Assembly: GCA_028673005.1 (NCBI GenBank)
Contig: CM054120.1
Location: forward strand, 72,031,533-72,095,532
Reading direction: 5' to 3'
Origin: Tanypteryx hageni
Taxonomy: Eukaryota > Arthropoda > Insecta > Odonata > Petaluridae
Length of the DNA stretch: 64,000 bases
In this document: positions 13,097 to 24,798 of the stretch, piece after piece
Layout: each line of letters starts with the position of its first letter
Position numbering within the stretch: position 1 is the first letter of the stretch
The notes under the pieces: generated by a model
What the model saw: only the letters and a program-made list of their open reading frames with translations
The model's database searches: none
Told to the model about the DNA's origin: nothing
Translations under genes and position numbers: made by a program

Positions 13097-14345
13097 GTGG
13101 CTATCGGGGGGACGATAAAAAAAGCCCGTAAAAAGTTTATCCTTCCCCGAAGTAAAATTAGGATTAACTTCTGCACAAACCTCAGTCAAACGATTTCACA
13201 GGCGGTTTCCAAATCCATTCTGCTCTTTGCGGGCAGGGAGGAGTTTATAGCCTCGATAACACCACCGTCTCTGCCAACACGATTGCGGCAAAAAATTTGA
13301 TGGCTGCTTGAAAAGGAGAATTCACTATCACAGACACTCGGGTGTAGCTATGTCTCAGCAAGCGCGATTACGTGGAAACTCGACAATTCACCAAAGTTTG
13401 AGGCAACAGAGGAGATTTTGTTTTCGACACTCCTTACGTTTTGATAGTACGCTCTGAAACTATTGGAATGCTGACAAAATTTGGGGCCGGGATTCACTTC
13501 CACGTCAACTGCGAGCAACAGTAGGAAACGGGATAATTTGAGGAGATGGCAGGGCAAAGCAGGAGCAGCGGACGGTGGCGCTGTCGGGCTCCCACGACGG
13601 ATGGACCTCGGGGATATAGCCTATGAACTTGTGCTACTTCCATCCTGCAAACCTCCTTCCACTTATCTCTCTGTTGAACTCTTCATTTGCAGAAAAATAT
13701 TCATTCTCAGTGATGTGATATAAATTGTGGATAACAATCCAACCTGCTTGCTTCAAACTGAGGCCATTCCGATACATAGGTGAGGGCAATTTCAGCGTAT
13801 ATCCAGAGGCACCTCGTCTTGGAAATCCTACATGTTGGAACGAAATCGAGGATGGCGCCATTCAGGATCTCTTACAGTAGTGAGAATGTTTTGTGCGGGT
13901 GAACCGAGCTGCAGGAGGTCCCTGGGCAAGAAGTACAGGGCGTGGTTTATACCTTGCCATACGGCCTTATTCCTGTATCTGATGTGTCGGTTTGTAGGTT
14001 AGGAATGCTGAGAATATTGAGGGGAGGAGAGGGATAGCGTACATTCCCTTGAGCACTGGTCGCTTTAAAAAATATTCAACCTGAGGAAACGGAACCCACA
14101 TTGATGGAAGAAAAGACAAAATCCAGAGTTGCCAAATTACGGGTGAGGTTTGAATTACATTGTAGAAATCCGAGGCCGTGAATGAAAATCTCGATGAAAA
14201 ATTGATCTTGGCGATTGCTGCCGATACCCTAGGTGGGAGATTCTCAGGCAGCGGATAGAGATTATAGTCTCCAAAAAGAATGTATCACATTTCCTAAAGT
14301 AAGGGTACGCAGCACCGAGTCAAAATAATTTTCAAGGACTGATAA
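13097..14345 (-). repeat. Monomer m11, 1249 bp (pentamer copy 2, unit 4)
   Basis: 2A core at 13483-13506 reads DVEVNPGP. Copy of m6 with a private change gcgattacg. Confidence 0.95.
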
Positions 14346-15594
14346 GTGGCTATCGGGGGGACGATAAAAAAAGCCCGTAAAAAGTTTATCCTTCCCCGAA
14401 GTAAAATTAGGATTAACTTCTGCACAAACCTCAGTCAAACTATTTCACAGGCGGTTTCCAAATCCATTCTGCTCTTTGCGTGCAGGGAGGAGTTTATACC
14501 CTCGATAACACCACCGTCTCTGCCAACACGATTGCGGCGAAAAATTTGATGGCTGCTTGAAAAGGAGAATTCACTATCACAGACACTCGGGTGTAGCTAT
14601 GTCTCTGCAAGCGCGATAATGTGGAAACTCGACAATTCACCAAAGTTTGAGGCAACAGAGGAGATTTTGTTTTCGACACTCCTTACGTTTTGATAGTACG
14701 CTCTGAAACTATTGGAATGCTGACAAAAATTGGGGCCGGGATTTACTTCCACGTCAACTGCGAGCAACAGTAGGAAACGGGATAATTTGAGGAGATGGCA
14801 GGGCAAAGCAGGAGCAGCGGACGGTGGCGCTGTCGGGCTCCCACGATGGATGGACCTCGGGGATATAGCCTATGAACTTGTGCTACTTACATCCTGCAAA
14901 CCTCCTTCCACTTATCTCTCTGTTGAACTCTTCACTCGCAGACAAATATTCATTCTCAGTGATGTGATATAAATTGTGGATAACAATCCAACCTGCTTGC
15001 TTCAAACTGAGGCCATTCCGATACATAGGTTAGGGCAATTTCAGCGTATATCCAGAGGCACCTCGTCTTGGAAATCCTACGCGTTGGAACGAAATTGAGG
15101 ATGGCGCCATTCAGGATCTCTTACAGTAGTGAGAATGCTTTGTACGGGTGAACCGAGCTGCAGGAGGTCCCTGGGCAAGAAGTACAGGGCGTGGTTTATA
15201 CCTTGCCATACGGCCTTATTCCTGTATCTGATGTGTCGGTTTGTAGGTTAGGAGTGCTGAGAATATTGAGGGGAGGAGAGGGATAGCGTACATTCCCTTG
15301 AGCATTGGTCGCTTTAAAAAATATTCAACCTGAGGAAACGGAACCCACATTGATGGAAGAAAAGACAAAATCCAGAGTTGCCAAATTACGGGTGAGGTTT
15401 AAATTACATTGTAGAAATCCGTGGCCGTGAATGAAAATCTCGATGAAAAATTGATCTTGGCGATTGCTGCCGATACCCTAGGTGGGAGATTCTCAGGCAG
15501 CGGATAGAGATTATAGTCTCCAAAAAGAATGTTTCACATTTCCTAAAGTAAGGGTACGCAGCACCGAGTCAAAATAATTTTCAAGGACTGATAA
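14346..15594 (-). repeat. Monomer m12, 1249 bp (pentamer copy 2, unit 5, patched)
   Basis: 2A core at 14732-14755 reads DVEVNPGP. Copy of m7 without the extra G. Between about 14840 and 15090 it carries m4-type variants, then returns to the m7 type. Confidence 0.95.
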
Positions 15595-16843
15595 GTGGCT
15601 ATCGGGGGGACGATAAAAAAAGCCCGTAAAAAGTTTATCCTTCCCCGAAGTAAAATTAGGATTAACTTCTGCACAAACCTCAGTCAAACGATTTCACAGG
15701 CGGTTTCCAAATCCATTCTGCTCTTTGCGGGCAGGGAGGAGTTTATATCCTCGATAACACCACCGTCTCTGCCAACACGATTGCGGCGAAAAATTTTATG
15801 GCTGCTTGAAAGGGAGAATTCACTATCACAGACACTCGGGTGTAGCTATGTCTCAGCAAGCGCGATAACCTGGAAACTCGACAATTCACCAAAGTTTGAG
15901 GAAACAGAGGAGATTTTGTTTTCGACACTCCTTACGTTTTGATAGTACGCTCTGAAACTATTGGAATGCTGACAAAAATTGGGGCCGGGATTTACTTCCT
16001 TGTCAACTGCGAGCAACAGTAGGAAACAGGATAATTTGAGGAGATGGCAGGGCAAAGCAGGAGCAGCGGACGGTGGCGCTGTCGGGCTCCCACGATGGAT
16101 GGACCTCGGGGATATAGCCTATGAACTTGTGCTACTTACATCCTGCAAACCTCCTTCCACTTATCTCTCTGTTGAACTCTTCACTCGCAGACAAATATTC
16201 ATTCTCAGTGATGTGATATAAATTGTGGATAACAATCCAACCTGCTTGCTTCAAACTGAGGCCATTCCGATACATAGGTTAGGGCAATTTCAGCGTATAT
16301 CCAGAGGCACCTCGTCTTGGAAATCCTACGCGTTGGAACGAAATCGAGGATGGCGCCATTCAGGATCTCTTACAGTAGTGAGAATGTTTTGTGCTGGTTA
16401 ACGGAGCTGCAGGAGGTCCCTGGGCAAGAAGTACAGGGCGTGGTTTATACCTTGCCATACGGCCTTATTCCTGGATCTGATGTGTCGGTTTGTAGGTTAG
16501 GAGTGCTGAGAATATTGAGGAGAGGAGAGGGATAGCGTACATTCCCTTGAGCACTGGTCGCTTTAAAAAATATTCAACCTGAGGAAACGGAACCCACATT
16601 GATGGAAGAAAAGACAAAATCCAGAGTTGCCAAATTACGGGTGAGGTTTAAATTACATTGTAGAAATCCGAGGCCGTGAATGAAAATCTCGATGAAAAAT
16701 TGATCTTGGCGATTGCTGCCGATACCCTAGGTGGGAGATTCTCAGGCAGCGGATAGAGATTATAGTCTCCAAAAAGAATGTATCACATTTTCTAAAGTAA
16801 GGGTACGCAGCACCGAGTCAAAATAATTTTCAAGGACTGATAA
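15595..16843 (-). repeat. Monomer m13, 1249 bp (mosaic)
   Basis: 2A core at 15981-16004 reads DKEVNPGP, the only Lys form. Front is m3-like (ttttatgg), then m4-like (gaggaaac onward). Confidence 0.95.
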
Positions 16844-18092
16844 GTGGCTATCGGGGGGACGATAAAAAAAGCCCATAAAAAGTTAATCCTTCCCCGAAGT
16901 AAAATTAGGATTAACTTCTGCACAAACCTCAGTCAAACGATTTCACAGGCGGTTTCCAAATCCATTCTGCTCTTTGCGGGAAGGGAGGAGTTTATAGCCT
17001 CGATAACACCACCGTCTCTGCCAACACGATTGCGGCAAAAAATTTGATGGCTGCTTGAAAAGGAGAATTCACTCTCACAGACACTCGGGTGTAGCTATGT
17101 CTCAGCAAGCGCGATAACGTGGAAACTCGACAATTCACCAAAGTTTGAGGCAACAGAGGAGATTTTGTTTTCGACACTCCTTACGTTTTGATAGTACGCT
17201 CTGAAACTATTGGAATGCTGACAAAATTTGAGGCCGGGATTCACTTCCACGTCAACTGCGAGCAACATTAGGAAACGGGATAATTTGAGGAGATGGCAGG
17301 GCAAAGCAGGAGCAGCGGACGGTGGCGCTGTCGGGCTCCCACGATGGATGGACCTCGGGGATATAGCCTATGAACTTGTGCTACTTACATCCTGCAAACC
17401 TCCTTCCACTTATCTCTCTGTTGAACTCTTCACTCGCAGACAAATATTCATTCTCAGTGATGTGATATAAATTGTGGATAACAATCCAACCTGCTTGCTT
17501 CAAACTGAGGCCATTCCGATACATAGGTGAGGACAATTTCAGCGTATATCCAGAGGCACCTCGTCTTGGAAATCCTACGTGTTGGAACGAAATCGAGGAT
17601 GGCGCCATTCAGGATCTCTTACAGTAGTGAGAATGTTTTGTGCTGGTGAACCGAGCTGCAGGAGGTCCCTGGGCAAGAAGTACAGGGCGTGGTTTATACC
17701 TTGCCATACGGCCTTATTCCTGTATCTGATGTGTCGGTTTGTAGGTTAGGAGTGCTGAGAATATTGAGGGGAGGAGAGGGATAGCGTACATTCCCTTGAG
17801 CACTGGTCGCTTTAAAAAATATTCAACCTGAGGAAACGGAACCCACATTTATGGAAGAAAAGACAAAATCCAGAGTTGCCAAATTACGGGTGGGGTTTAA
17901 ATTACATTGTAGAAATCCGAGGCCGTGAATGAAAATCTCGATGAAAAATTGATCTTGGCGATTGCTGCTGATACCCTAGGTGGGAGATTCTCAGGCAGCG
18001 GATAAGGATTATAGTCTCCAAAAAGAATGTATCACATTTTCTAAAGTAAGGGTATGCAGCACCGAGTCAAAATAATTTTCAAGGACTGATAA
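16844..18092 (-). repeat. Monomer m14, 1249 bp (mosaic)
   Basis: 2A core at 17230-17253 reads DVEVNPGL as in m2. Front is m2-like; the back half is m3-like. Confidence 0.95.
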
Positions 18093-19341
18093 GTGGCTAT
18101 CGGGGGGACGATAAAAAAAGCCCGTAAAAAGTTTATCCTTCCCCGAAGTAAAATTAGGATTAACTTCTGCACAAACCTCAGTCAAACGATTTCACAGGCG
18201 GTTTCCAAATCCATTCTGCTCTTTGCGGGCAGGGAGGAGTTTATATCCTCGATAACACCACCGTCTCTGCCAACACGATTGCGGCGAAAAATTTGATGGC
18301 TGCTTGAAAGGGAGAATTCACTATCACAGACACTCGGGTGTAGCTATGTCTCAGCAAGCGCGATAACCTGGAAACTCGACAATTCACCAAAGTTTGAGGA
18401 AACAGAGGAGATTTTGTTTTCGACACTCCTTACGTTTTGATAGTACGCTCTGAAACTATTGGAATGCTGACAAAAATTGGGGCCGGGATTTACTTCCATG
18501 TCAACTGCGAGCAACAGTAGGAAACAGGATAATTTGAGGAGATGGCAGGGCAAAGCAGGAGCAGCGGACGGTGGCGCTGTCGGGCTCCCACGATGGATGG
18601 ACCTCGGGGATATAGCCTATGAACTTGTGCTACTTACATCCTGCAAACCTCCTTCCACTTATCTCTCTGTTGAACTCTTCACTCGCAGACAAATATTCAT
18701 TCTCAGTGATGTGATATAAATTGTGGATAACAATCCAACCTGCTTGCTTCAAACTGAGGCCATTCCGATACATAGGTTAGGGCAATTTCAGCGTATATCC
18801 AGAGGCACCTCGTCTTGGAAATCCTACGCGTTGGAACGAAATCGAGGATGGCGCCATTCAGGATCTCTTACAGTAGTGAGAATGTTTTGTGCTGGTGAAC
18901 CAAGCTGCAGGAGGTCCCTGGGCAAGAAGTACAGGGCGTGGTTTATACCTTGCCATACGGCCTTATTCCTGTATCTGATGTGTCGGTTTGTAGGTTAGGA
19001 GTGCTGAGAATATTGAGGGGAGGAGAGGGATAGCGTACATTCCCTTGAGCACTGGTCGCTTTAAAAAATATTCAACCTGAGGAAACGGAACCCACATTGA
19101 TGGAAGAAAAGACAAAATCCAGAGTTGCTAAATTACGGGTGAGGTTTAAATTACATTGTAGAAATCCGAGGCCGTGAATGAAAATCTCGATGAAAAATTG
19201 ATCTTGGCGATTGCTGCCGATACCCTAGGTGGGAGATTCTCAGGCAGCGGATAGAGATTATAGTCTCCAAAAAGAATGTAGCACATTTCCTAAAGTAAGG
19301 GTACGCAGCACCGAGTCAAAATAATTTTCAAGGACTGATAA
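18093..19341 (-). repeat. Monomer m15, 1249 bp (homogenised run)
   Basis: 2A core at 18479-18502 reads DMEVNPGP. m4-type, almost identical to m16-m18. Confidence 0.95.
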
Positions 19342-20590
19342 GTGGCTATCGGGGGGACGATAAAAAAAGCCCGTAAAAAGTTTATCCTTCCCCGAAGTAA
19401 AATTAGGATTAACTTCTGCACAAACCTCAGTCAAACGATTTCACAGGCGGTTTCCAAATCCATTCTGCTCTTTGCGGGCAGGGAGGAGTTTATATCCTCG
19501 ATAACACCACCGTCTCTGCCAACACGATTGCGGCGAAAAATTTGATGGCTGCTTGAAAGGGAGAATTCACTATCACAGACACTCGGGTGTAGCTATGTCT
19601 CAGCAAGCGCGATAACCTGGAAACTCGACAATTCACCAAAGTTTGAGGAAACAGAGGAGATTTTGTTTTCGACACTCCTTACGTTTTGATAGTACGCTCT
19701 GAAACTATTGGAATGCTGACAAAAATTGGGGCCGGGATTTACTTCCATGTCAACTGCGAGCAACAGTAGGAAACAGGATAATTTGAGGAGATGGCAGGGC
19801 AAAGCAGGAGCAGCGGACGGTGGCGCTGTCGGGCTCCCACGATGGATGGACCTCGGGGATATAGCCTATGAACTTGTGCTACTTACATCCTGCAAACCTC
19901 CTTCCACTTATCTCTCTGTTGAACTCTTCACTCGCAGACAAATATTCATTCTCAGTGATGTGATATAAATTGTGGATAACAATCCAACCTGCTTGCTTCA
20001 AACTGAGGCCATTCCGATACATAGGTTAGGGCAATTTCAGCGTATATCCAGAGGCACCTCGTCTTGGAAATCCTACGCGTTGGAACGAAATCGAGGATGG
20101 CGCCATTCAGGATCTCTTACAGTAGTGAGAATGTTTTGTGCTGGTGAACCAAGCTGCAGGAGGTCCCTGGGCAAGAAGTACAGGGCGTGGTTTATACCTT
20201 GCCATACGGCCTTATTCCTGTATCTGATGTGTCGGTTTGTAGGTTAGGAGTGCTGAGAATATTGAGGGGAGGAGAGGGATAGCGTACATTCCCTTGAGCA
20301 CTGGTCGCTTTAAAAAATATTCAACCTGAGGAAACGGAACCCACATTGATGGAAGAAAAGACAAAATCCAGAGTTGCTAAATTACGGGTGAGGTTTAAAT
20401 TACATTGTAGAAATCCGAGGCCGTGAATGAAAATCTCGATGAAAAATTGATCTTGGCGATTGCTGCCGATACCCTAGGTGGGAGATTCTCAGGCAGCGGA
20501 TAGAGATTATAGTCTCCAAAAAGAATGTAGCACATTTCCTAAAGTAAGGGTACGCAGCACCGAGTCAAAATAATTTTCAAGGACTGATAA
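19342..20590 (-). repeat. Monomer m16, 1249 bp (homogenised run)
   Basis: 2A core at 19728-19751 reads DMEVNPGP. I see no difference from m15. Confidence 0.95.
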
Positions 20591-21839
20591 GTGGCTATCG
20601 GGGGGACGATAAAAAAAGCCCGTAAAAAGTTTATCCTTCCCCGAAGTAAAATTAGGATTAACTTCTGCACAAACCTCAGTCAAACGATTTCACAGGCGGT
20701 TTCCAAATCCATTCTGCTCTTTGCGGGCAGGGAGGAGTTTATATCCTCGATAACACCACCGTCTCTGCCAACACGATTGCGGCGAAAAATTTGATGGCTG
20801 CTTGAAAGGGAGAATTCACTATCACAGACACTCGGGTGTAGCTATGTCTCAGCAAGCGCGATAACCTGGAAACTCGACAATTCACCAAAGTTTGAGGAAA
20901 CAGAGGAGATTTTGTTTTCGACACTCCTTACGTTTTGATAGTACGCTCTGAAACTATTGGAATGCTGACAAAAATTGGGGCCGGGATTTACTTCCACGTC
21001 AACTGCGAGCAACAGTAGGAAACAGGATAATTTGAGGAGATGGCAGGGCAAAGCAGGAGCAGCGGACGGTGGCGCTGTCGGGCTCCCACGATGGATGGAC
21101 CTCGGGGATATAGCCTATGAACTTGTGCTACTTACATCCTGCAAACCTCCTTCCACTTATCTCTCTGTTGAACTCTTCACTCGCAGACAAATATTCATTC
21201 TCAGTGATGTGATATAAATTGTGGATAACAATCCAACCTGCTTGCTTCAAACTGAGGCCATTCCGATACATAGGTTAGGGCAATTTCAGCGTATATCCAG
21301 AGGCACCTCGTCTTGGAAATCCTACGCGTTGGAACGAAATCGAGGATGGCGCCATTCAGGATCTCTTACAGTAGTGAGAATGTTTTGTGCTGGTGAACCA
21401 AGCTGCAGGAGGTCCCTGGGCAAGAAGTACAGGGCGTGGTTTATACCTTGCCATACGGCCTTATTCCTGTATCTGATGTGTCGGTTTGTAGGTTAGGAGT
21501 GCTGAGAATATTGAGGGGAGGAGAGGGATAGCGTACATTCCCTTGAGCACTGGTCGCTTTAAAAAATATTCAACCTGAGGAAACGGAACCCACATTGATG
21601 GAAGAAAAGACAAAATCCAGAGTTGCTAAATTACGGGTGAGGTTTAAATTACATTGTAGAAATCCGAGGCCGTGAATGAAAATCTCGATGAAAAATTGAT
21701 CTTGGCGATTGCTGCCGATACCCTAGGTGGGAGATTCTCAGGCAGCGGATAGAGATTATAGTCTCCAAAAAGAATGTAGCACATTTCCTAAAGTAAGGGT
21801 ACGCAGCACCGAGTCAAAATAATTTTCAAGGACTGATAA
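20591..21839 (-). repeat. Monomer m17, 1249 bp (homogenised run)
   Basis: 2A core at 20977-21000 reads DVEVNPGP; this codon is the one difference from m16 that I see. Confidence 0.95.
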
Positions 21840-23088
21840 GTGGCTATCGGGGGGACGATAAAAAAAGCCCGTAAAAAGTTTATCCTTCCCCGAAGTAAAA
21901 TTAGGATTAACTTCTGCACAAACCTCAGTCAAACGATTTCACAGGCGGTTTCCAAATCCATTCTGCTCTTTGCGGGCAGGGAGGAGTTTATATCCTCGAT
22001 AACACCACCGTCTCTGCCAACACGATTGCGGCGAAAAATTTGATGGCTGCTTGAAAGGGAGAATTCACTATCACAGACACTCGGGTGTAGCTATGTCTCA
22101 GCAAGCGCGATAACCTGGAAACTCGACAATTCACCAAAGTTTGAGGAAACAGAGGAGATTTTGTTTTCGACACTCCTTACGTTTTGATAGTACGCTCTGA
22201 AACTATTGGAATGCTGACAAAAATTGGGGCCGGGATTCACTTCCATGTCAACTGCGAGCAACAGTAGGAAACAGGATAATTTGAGGAGATGGCAGGGCAA
22301 AGCAGGAGCAGCGGACGGTGGCGCTGTCGGGCTCCCACGACGGATGGACCTCGGGGATATAGCCTATGAACTTGTGCTACTTACATCCTGCAAACCTCCT
22401 TCCACTTATCTCTCTGTTGAACTCTTCACTCGCAGACAAATATTCATTCTCAGTGATGTGATATAAATTGTGGATAACAATCCAACCTGCTTGCTTCAAA
22501 CTGAGGCCATTCCGATACATAGGTGAGGGCAATTTCAGCGTATATCCAGAGGCACCTCGTCTTGGAAATCCTACGCGTTGGAACGAAATCGAGGATGGCG
22601 CCATTCAGGATCTCTTACAGTAGTGAGAATGTTTTGTGCTGGTGAACCAAGCTGCAGGAGGTCCCTGGGCAAGAAGTACAGGGCGTGGTTTATACCTTGC
22701 CATACGGCCTTATTCCTGTATCTGATGTGTCGGTTTGTAGGTTAGGAATGCTGAGAATATTGAGGGGAGGAGAGGGATAGCGTACATTCCCTTGAGCACT
22801 GGTCGCTTTAAAAAATATTCAACCTGAGGAAACGGAACCCACATTGATGGAAGAAAAGACAAAATCCAGAGTTGCCAAATTACGGGTGAGGTTTGAATTA
22901 CATTGTAGAAATCCGAGGCCGTGAATGAAAATCTCGATGAAAAATTGATCTTGGCGATTGCTGCCGATACCCTAGGTGGGAGATTCTCAGGCAGCGGATA
23001 GAGATTATAGTCTCCAAAAAGAATGTAGCACATTTCCTAAAGTAAGGGTACGCAGCACCGAGTCAAAATAATTTTCAAGGACTGATAA
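21840..23088 (-). repeat. Monomer m18, 1249 bp (mosaic end of the run)
   Basis: 2A core at 22226-22249 reads DMEVNPGP. Front is m15-like; from about 22236 it changes to m1/m6-like variants, then back at the atgtagcac site. This gives the 107-codon GDYN frame. Confidence 0.95.
22710..23033 (-). pseudogene. Longest GDYN frame: 107 codons open through the endonuclease core
   Basis: Two stop codons common elsewhere are absent here: TGA before YILF reads TGC, and TAA after FYNVI reads CAA. The frame runs from YILFGDYNL past FTASDFYNVI. After that point it is no longer in the element's reading frame (LDFVFS lies in the neighbouring frame), so the C-terminal half is not family-like. The combination arose by mixing two monomer types in m18. 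Confidence 0.6.
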
Positions 23089-23701
23089 GTGGCTATCGGG
23101 GGGACGATAAAAAAAGCCCGTAAAAAGTTTATCCTTCCCCGAAGTAAAATTAGGATTAACTTCTGCACAAACCTCAGTCAAACGATTTCACAGGCGGTTT
23201 CCAAATCCATTCTGCTCTTTGCGGGCAGGGAGGAGTTTATATCCTCGATAACACCACCGTCTCTGCCAACACGATTGCGGCGAAAAATTTGATGGCTGCT
23301 TGAAAGGGAGAATTCACTATCACAGACACTCGGGTGTAGCTATGTCTCAGCAAGCGCGATAACCTGGAAACTCGACAATTCACCAAAGTTTGAGGCAACA
23401 GAGGAGATTTTGTTTTCGACACTCCTTACGTTTTGATAGTACGCTCTGAAACTATTGGAATGCTGACGAAAATTGGGGCCGGGATTTACTTCCACGTCAA
23501 CTGCGAGCAACAGTAGGAAACGGGATAATTTGAGGAGATGGCAGGGCAAAGCAGGAGCAGCGGACGGTGGCGCTGTCGGGCTCCCACGACGGATGGACCT
23601 TGGGGATATAGCCTATGAACTTGTGCTACTTCCATCCTGCAAACCTCCTTCCAATTATCTCTCTGTTGAACTCTTCATTTGCAGAAAAATATTCATTCTC
23701 A

Positions 23702-23938
23702 GTGATGTGATATAAATTGTGGATAACAATCCAACCTGCTTGTTTCAAACTGAGGCCATTCCGATACATTGGTGAGGGCAATTTCAGGGAATATCCAGAG
23801 GCACCTCATCTTGGAAATCCTACGCGTTGGAACGAAATCGAGGATGGCGCCTTTCAGGATCTCGTACAGTAGTGAGAGTGCTTTGTGCGGGTGAACCGAG
23901 CTGCAGAAGGTCCCTGGGCAAGAAGTACAGGGCGTGGT
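23702..23938 (-). pseudogene. Relic segment 5: linker leading towards the missing reverse transcriptase
   Basis: Directly after the TAA of segment 4 and in the same frame, 79 codons are open in this copy. LLYEIL, then FVPTRR (23819-23836) and a Trp followed by PEI resemble the linker of CR1-like elements, where a helix, a V-P motif and a P-x-W-F motif precede the reverse transcriptase. The last ten or so codons cross the monomer junction and are probably not element sequence. Weaker match than the endonuclease motifs. Confidence 0.55.
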
Positions 23939-24127
23939 TTATACCTTGCCATACGGCCTTATTCCTGGATCTGATGTGTCGGTTTGTAGGTTAGGAGTGC
24001 TGTGAATATTGAGGGGAGGAGAGGGATAGCGTACATTCCCTTGAGCACTGGTCGCTTTAAAAAATATTCTACCTGGGGAAACGGAACCCACATTTATGGA
24101 AGAAAACACAAAATCCAGAGTTGCCAA
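23939..24127 (-). pseudogene. Relic segment 4: LDFVFS motif and end of endonuclease
   Basis: A 62-codon open stretch beginning ATLDFVFSSINVGSV, matching the A/R-x-L-D-L-V-F-S motif near the end of CR1-type endonucleases. PPLNI follows, resembling the H-H-P-P-L region but without the histidines. Most monomers have a TGA shortly after VSSG; this copy reads PGR instead, which keeps the frame open to TAA. The same open form occurs at 6452-6640, 12698-12886 and 30184-30372. Confidence 0.75.
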
Positions 24128-24144
24128 ATTACGGGTGGGGTTTA

Positions 24145-24276
24145 AATTACATTGTAGAAATCCGAGGCCGTGAATGAAAATCTCGATGAAAAATTGATCT
24201 TGGCGATTGCTGCCGATACCCTAGGTGGGAGATTCTCAGGCAGCGGATAGAGATTATAGTCTCCAAAAAGAATGTA
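24145..24276 (-). pseudogene. Relic segment 3: GDYN motif
   Basis: Back in the 2A frame. YILFGDYNL corresponds to the I-L-x-G-D-F-N motif whose Asp and Asn are catalytic in APE-type endonucleases; Phe to Tyr is a mild change. GDYN is at 24253-24264. Downstream, FTASDFYNVI resembles the region before the LDxVFS motif. The stretch ends in TAA in this copy; some other monomers have CAA there. Confidence 0.8.
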
Positions 24277-24427
24277 TCACATTTCCTAAAGTAAGGGTAC
24301 GCTGCACCGAGTCAAAATAATTTTCAAGGACTGATAAGTGGCTATCGGGGGGACGATAAAAAAAGCCCGTAAAAAGTTTATCCTTCCCCGAAGTAAAATT
24401 AGGATTAACTTCTGCACAAACCTCAGT
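24254..24427 (-). pseudogene. Relic segment 2: TEVCAE to YRPPDS, in the shifted frame
   Basis: An open stretch in a different minus-strand frame from the 2A motif. It starts just after CEIV, where tgg-act appears to have lost one G, and contains TEVCAE and then YRPPDS (24344-24358) followed by a helix-like LSVLENYFDSV. The Y-R-P-P motif and a following leucine-rich helix are standard in these endonucleases. A second shift before GDYN restores the first frame. Three monomers (m1, m2, m14) also have a TAA in this segment. Confidence 0.8.
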
Positions 24428-24498
24428 CAAACGATTTCACAGGCGGTTTCCAAATCCATTCTGCTCTTTGCGGGCAGGGAGGAGTTTATAGCCTCGAT

Positions 24499-24522
24499 AA
24501 CACCACCGTCTCTGCCAACACG
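24499..24522 (-). other. Endonuclease motif RVGRDGGV (relic)
   Basis: Read in the same minus-strand frame as the 2A motif, past the TAG. The R-x-G-R-x-G-G-V pattern is typical of the segment after the catalytic Glu in CR1-type endonucleases, followed here by a short-chain stretch with NSSLP and then CEIV, also family-like. Confidence 0.8.
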
Positions 24523-24588
24523 ATTGCGGCAAAAAATTTGATGGCTGCTTGAAAAGGAGAATTCACTATCACAGACACTCGGGTGTAG

Positions 24589-24798
24589 CTATGTCTCAGC
24601 AAGCGCGATAACGTGGAAACTCGACAATTCACCAAAGTTTGAGGCAACAGAGGAGATTTTGTTTTCGACACTCCTTACGTTTTGATAGTACGCTCTGAAA
24701 CTATTGGAATGCTGACAAAATTTGGGGCCGGGATTCACTTCCACGTCAACTGCGAGCAACAGTAGGAAACGGGATAATTTGAGGAGATGGCAGGGCAA
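24589..24798 (-). pseudogene. Relic segment 1: leader, 2A motif and first endonuclease motifs
   Basis: A 69-codon open stretch. Residues 11-17 are hydrophobic, residues 18-25 form the 2A core, YYQNVRS is at residues 37-43, and ALAET ends the stretch. In APE-type endonucleases the Asn of QNVRS and the Glu of the ET motif are metal-binding or catalytic. The frame ends in TAG directly after ET, where relatives have Trp, consistent with a TGG to TAG change. The first codon (TTG) is only a frame label; the frame is open further upstream to a TAG at 24862-24864. Confidence 0.85.
24724..24747 (-). other. 2A-like ribosome-skipping motif DVEVNPGP (reference copy)
   Basis: Minus-strand codons gac gtg gaa gtg aat ccc ggc ccc read DVEVNPGP, matching the 2A consensus D-V/I-E-x-N-P-G-P. 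A leucine-rich stretch (FLLLLAV) lies directly upstream, as in known 2A leaders. In the family, the ribosome skips the bond between the last Gly and Pro, releasing the leader from the downstream protein. 2A-like motifs at the start of APE-type non-LTR retrotransposon ORFs are established. Whether this copy is ever translated is unknown. Confidence 0.88.

Larger units (their letters stand above)
23089..24337 (-). repeat. Monomer m19, 1249 bp (m5 type)
   Basis: 2A core at 23475-23498 reads DVEVNPGP. Third copy of m5. Confidence 0.95.
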
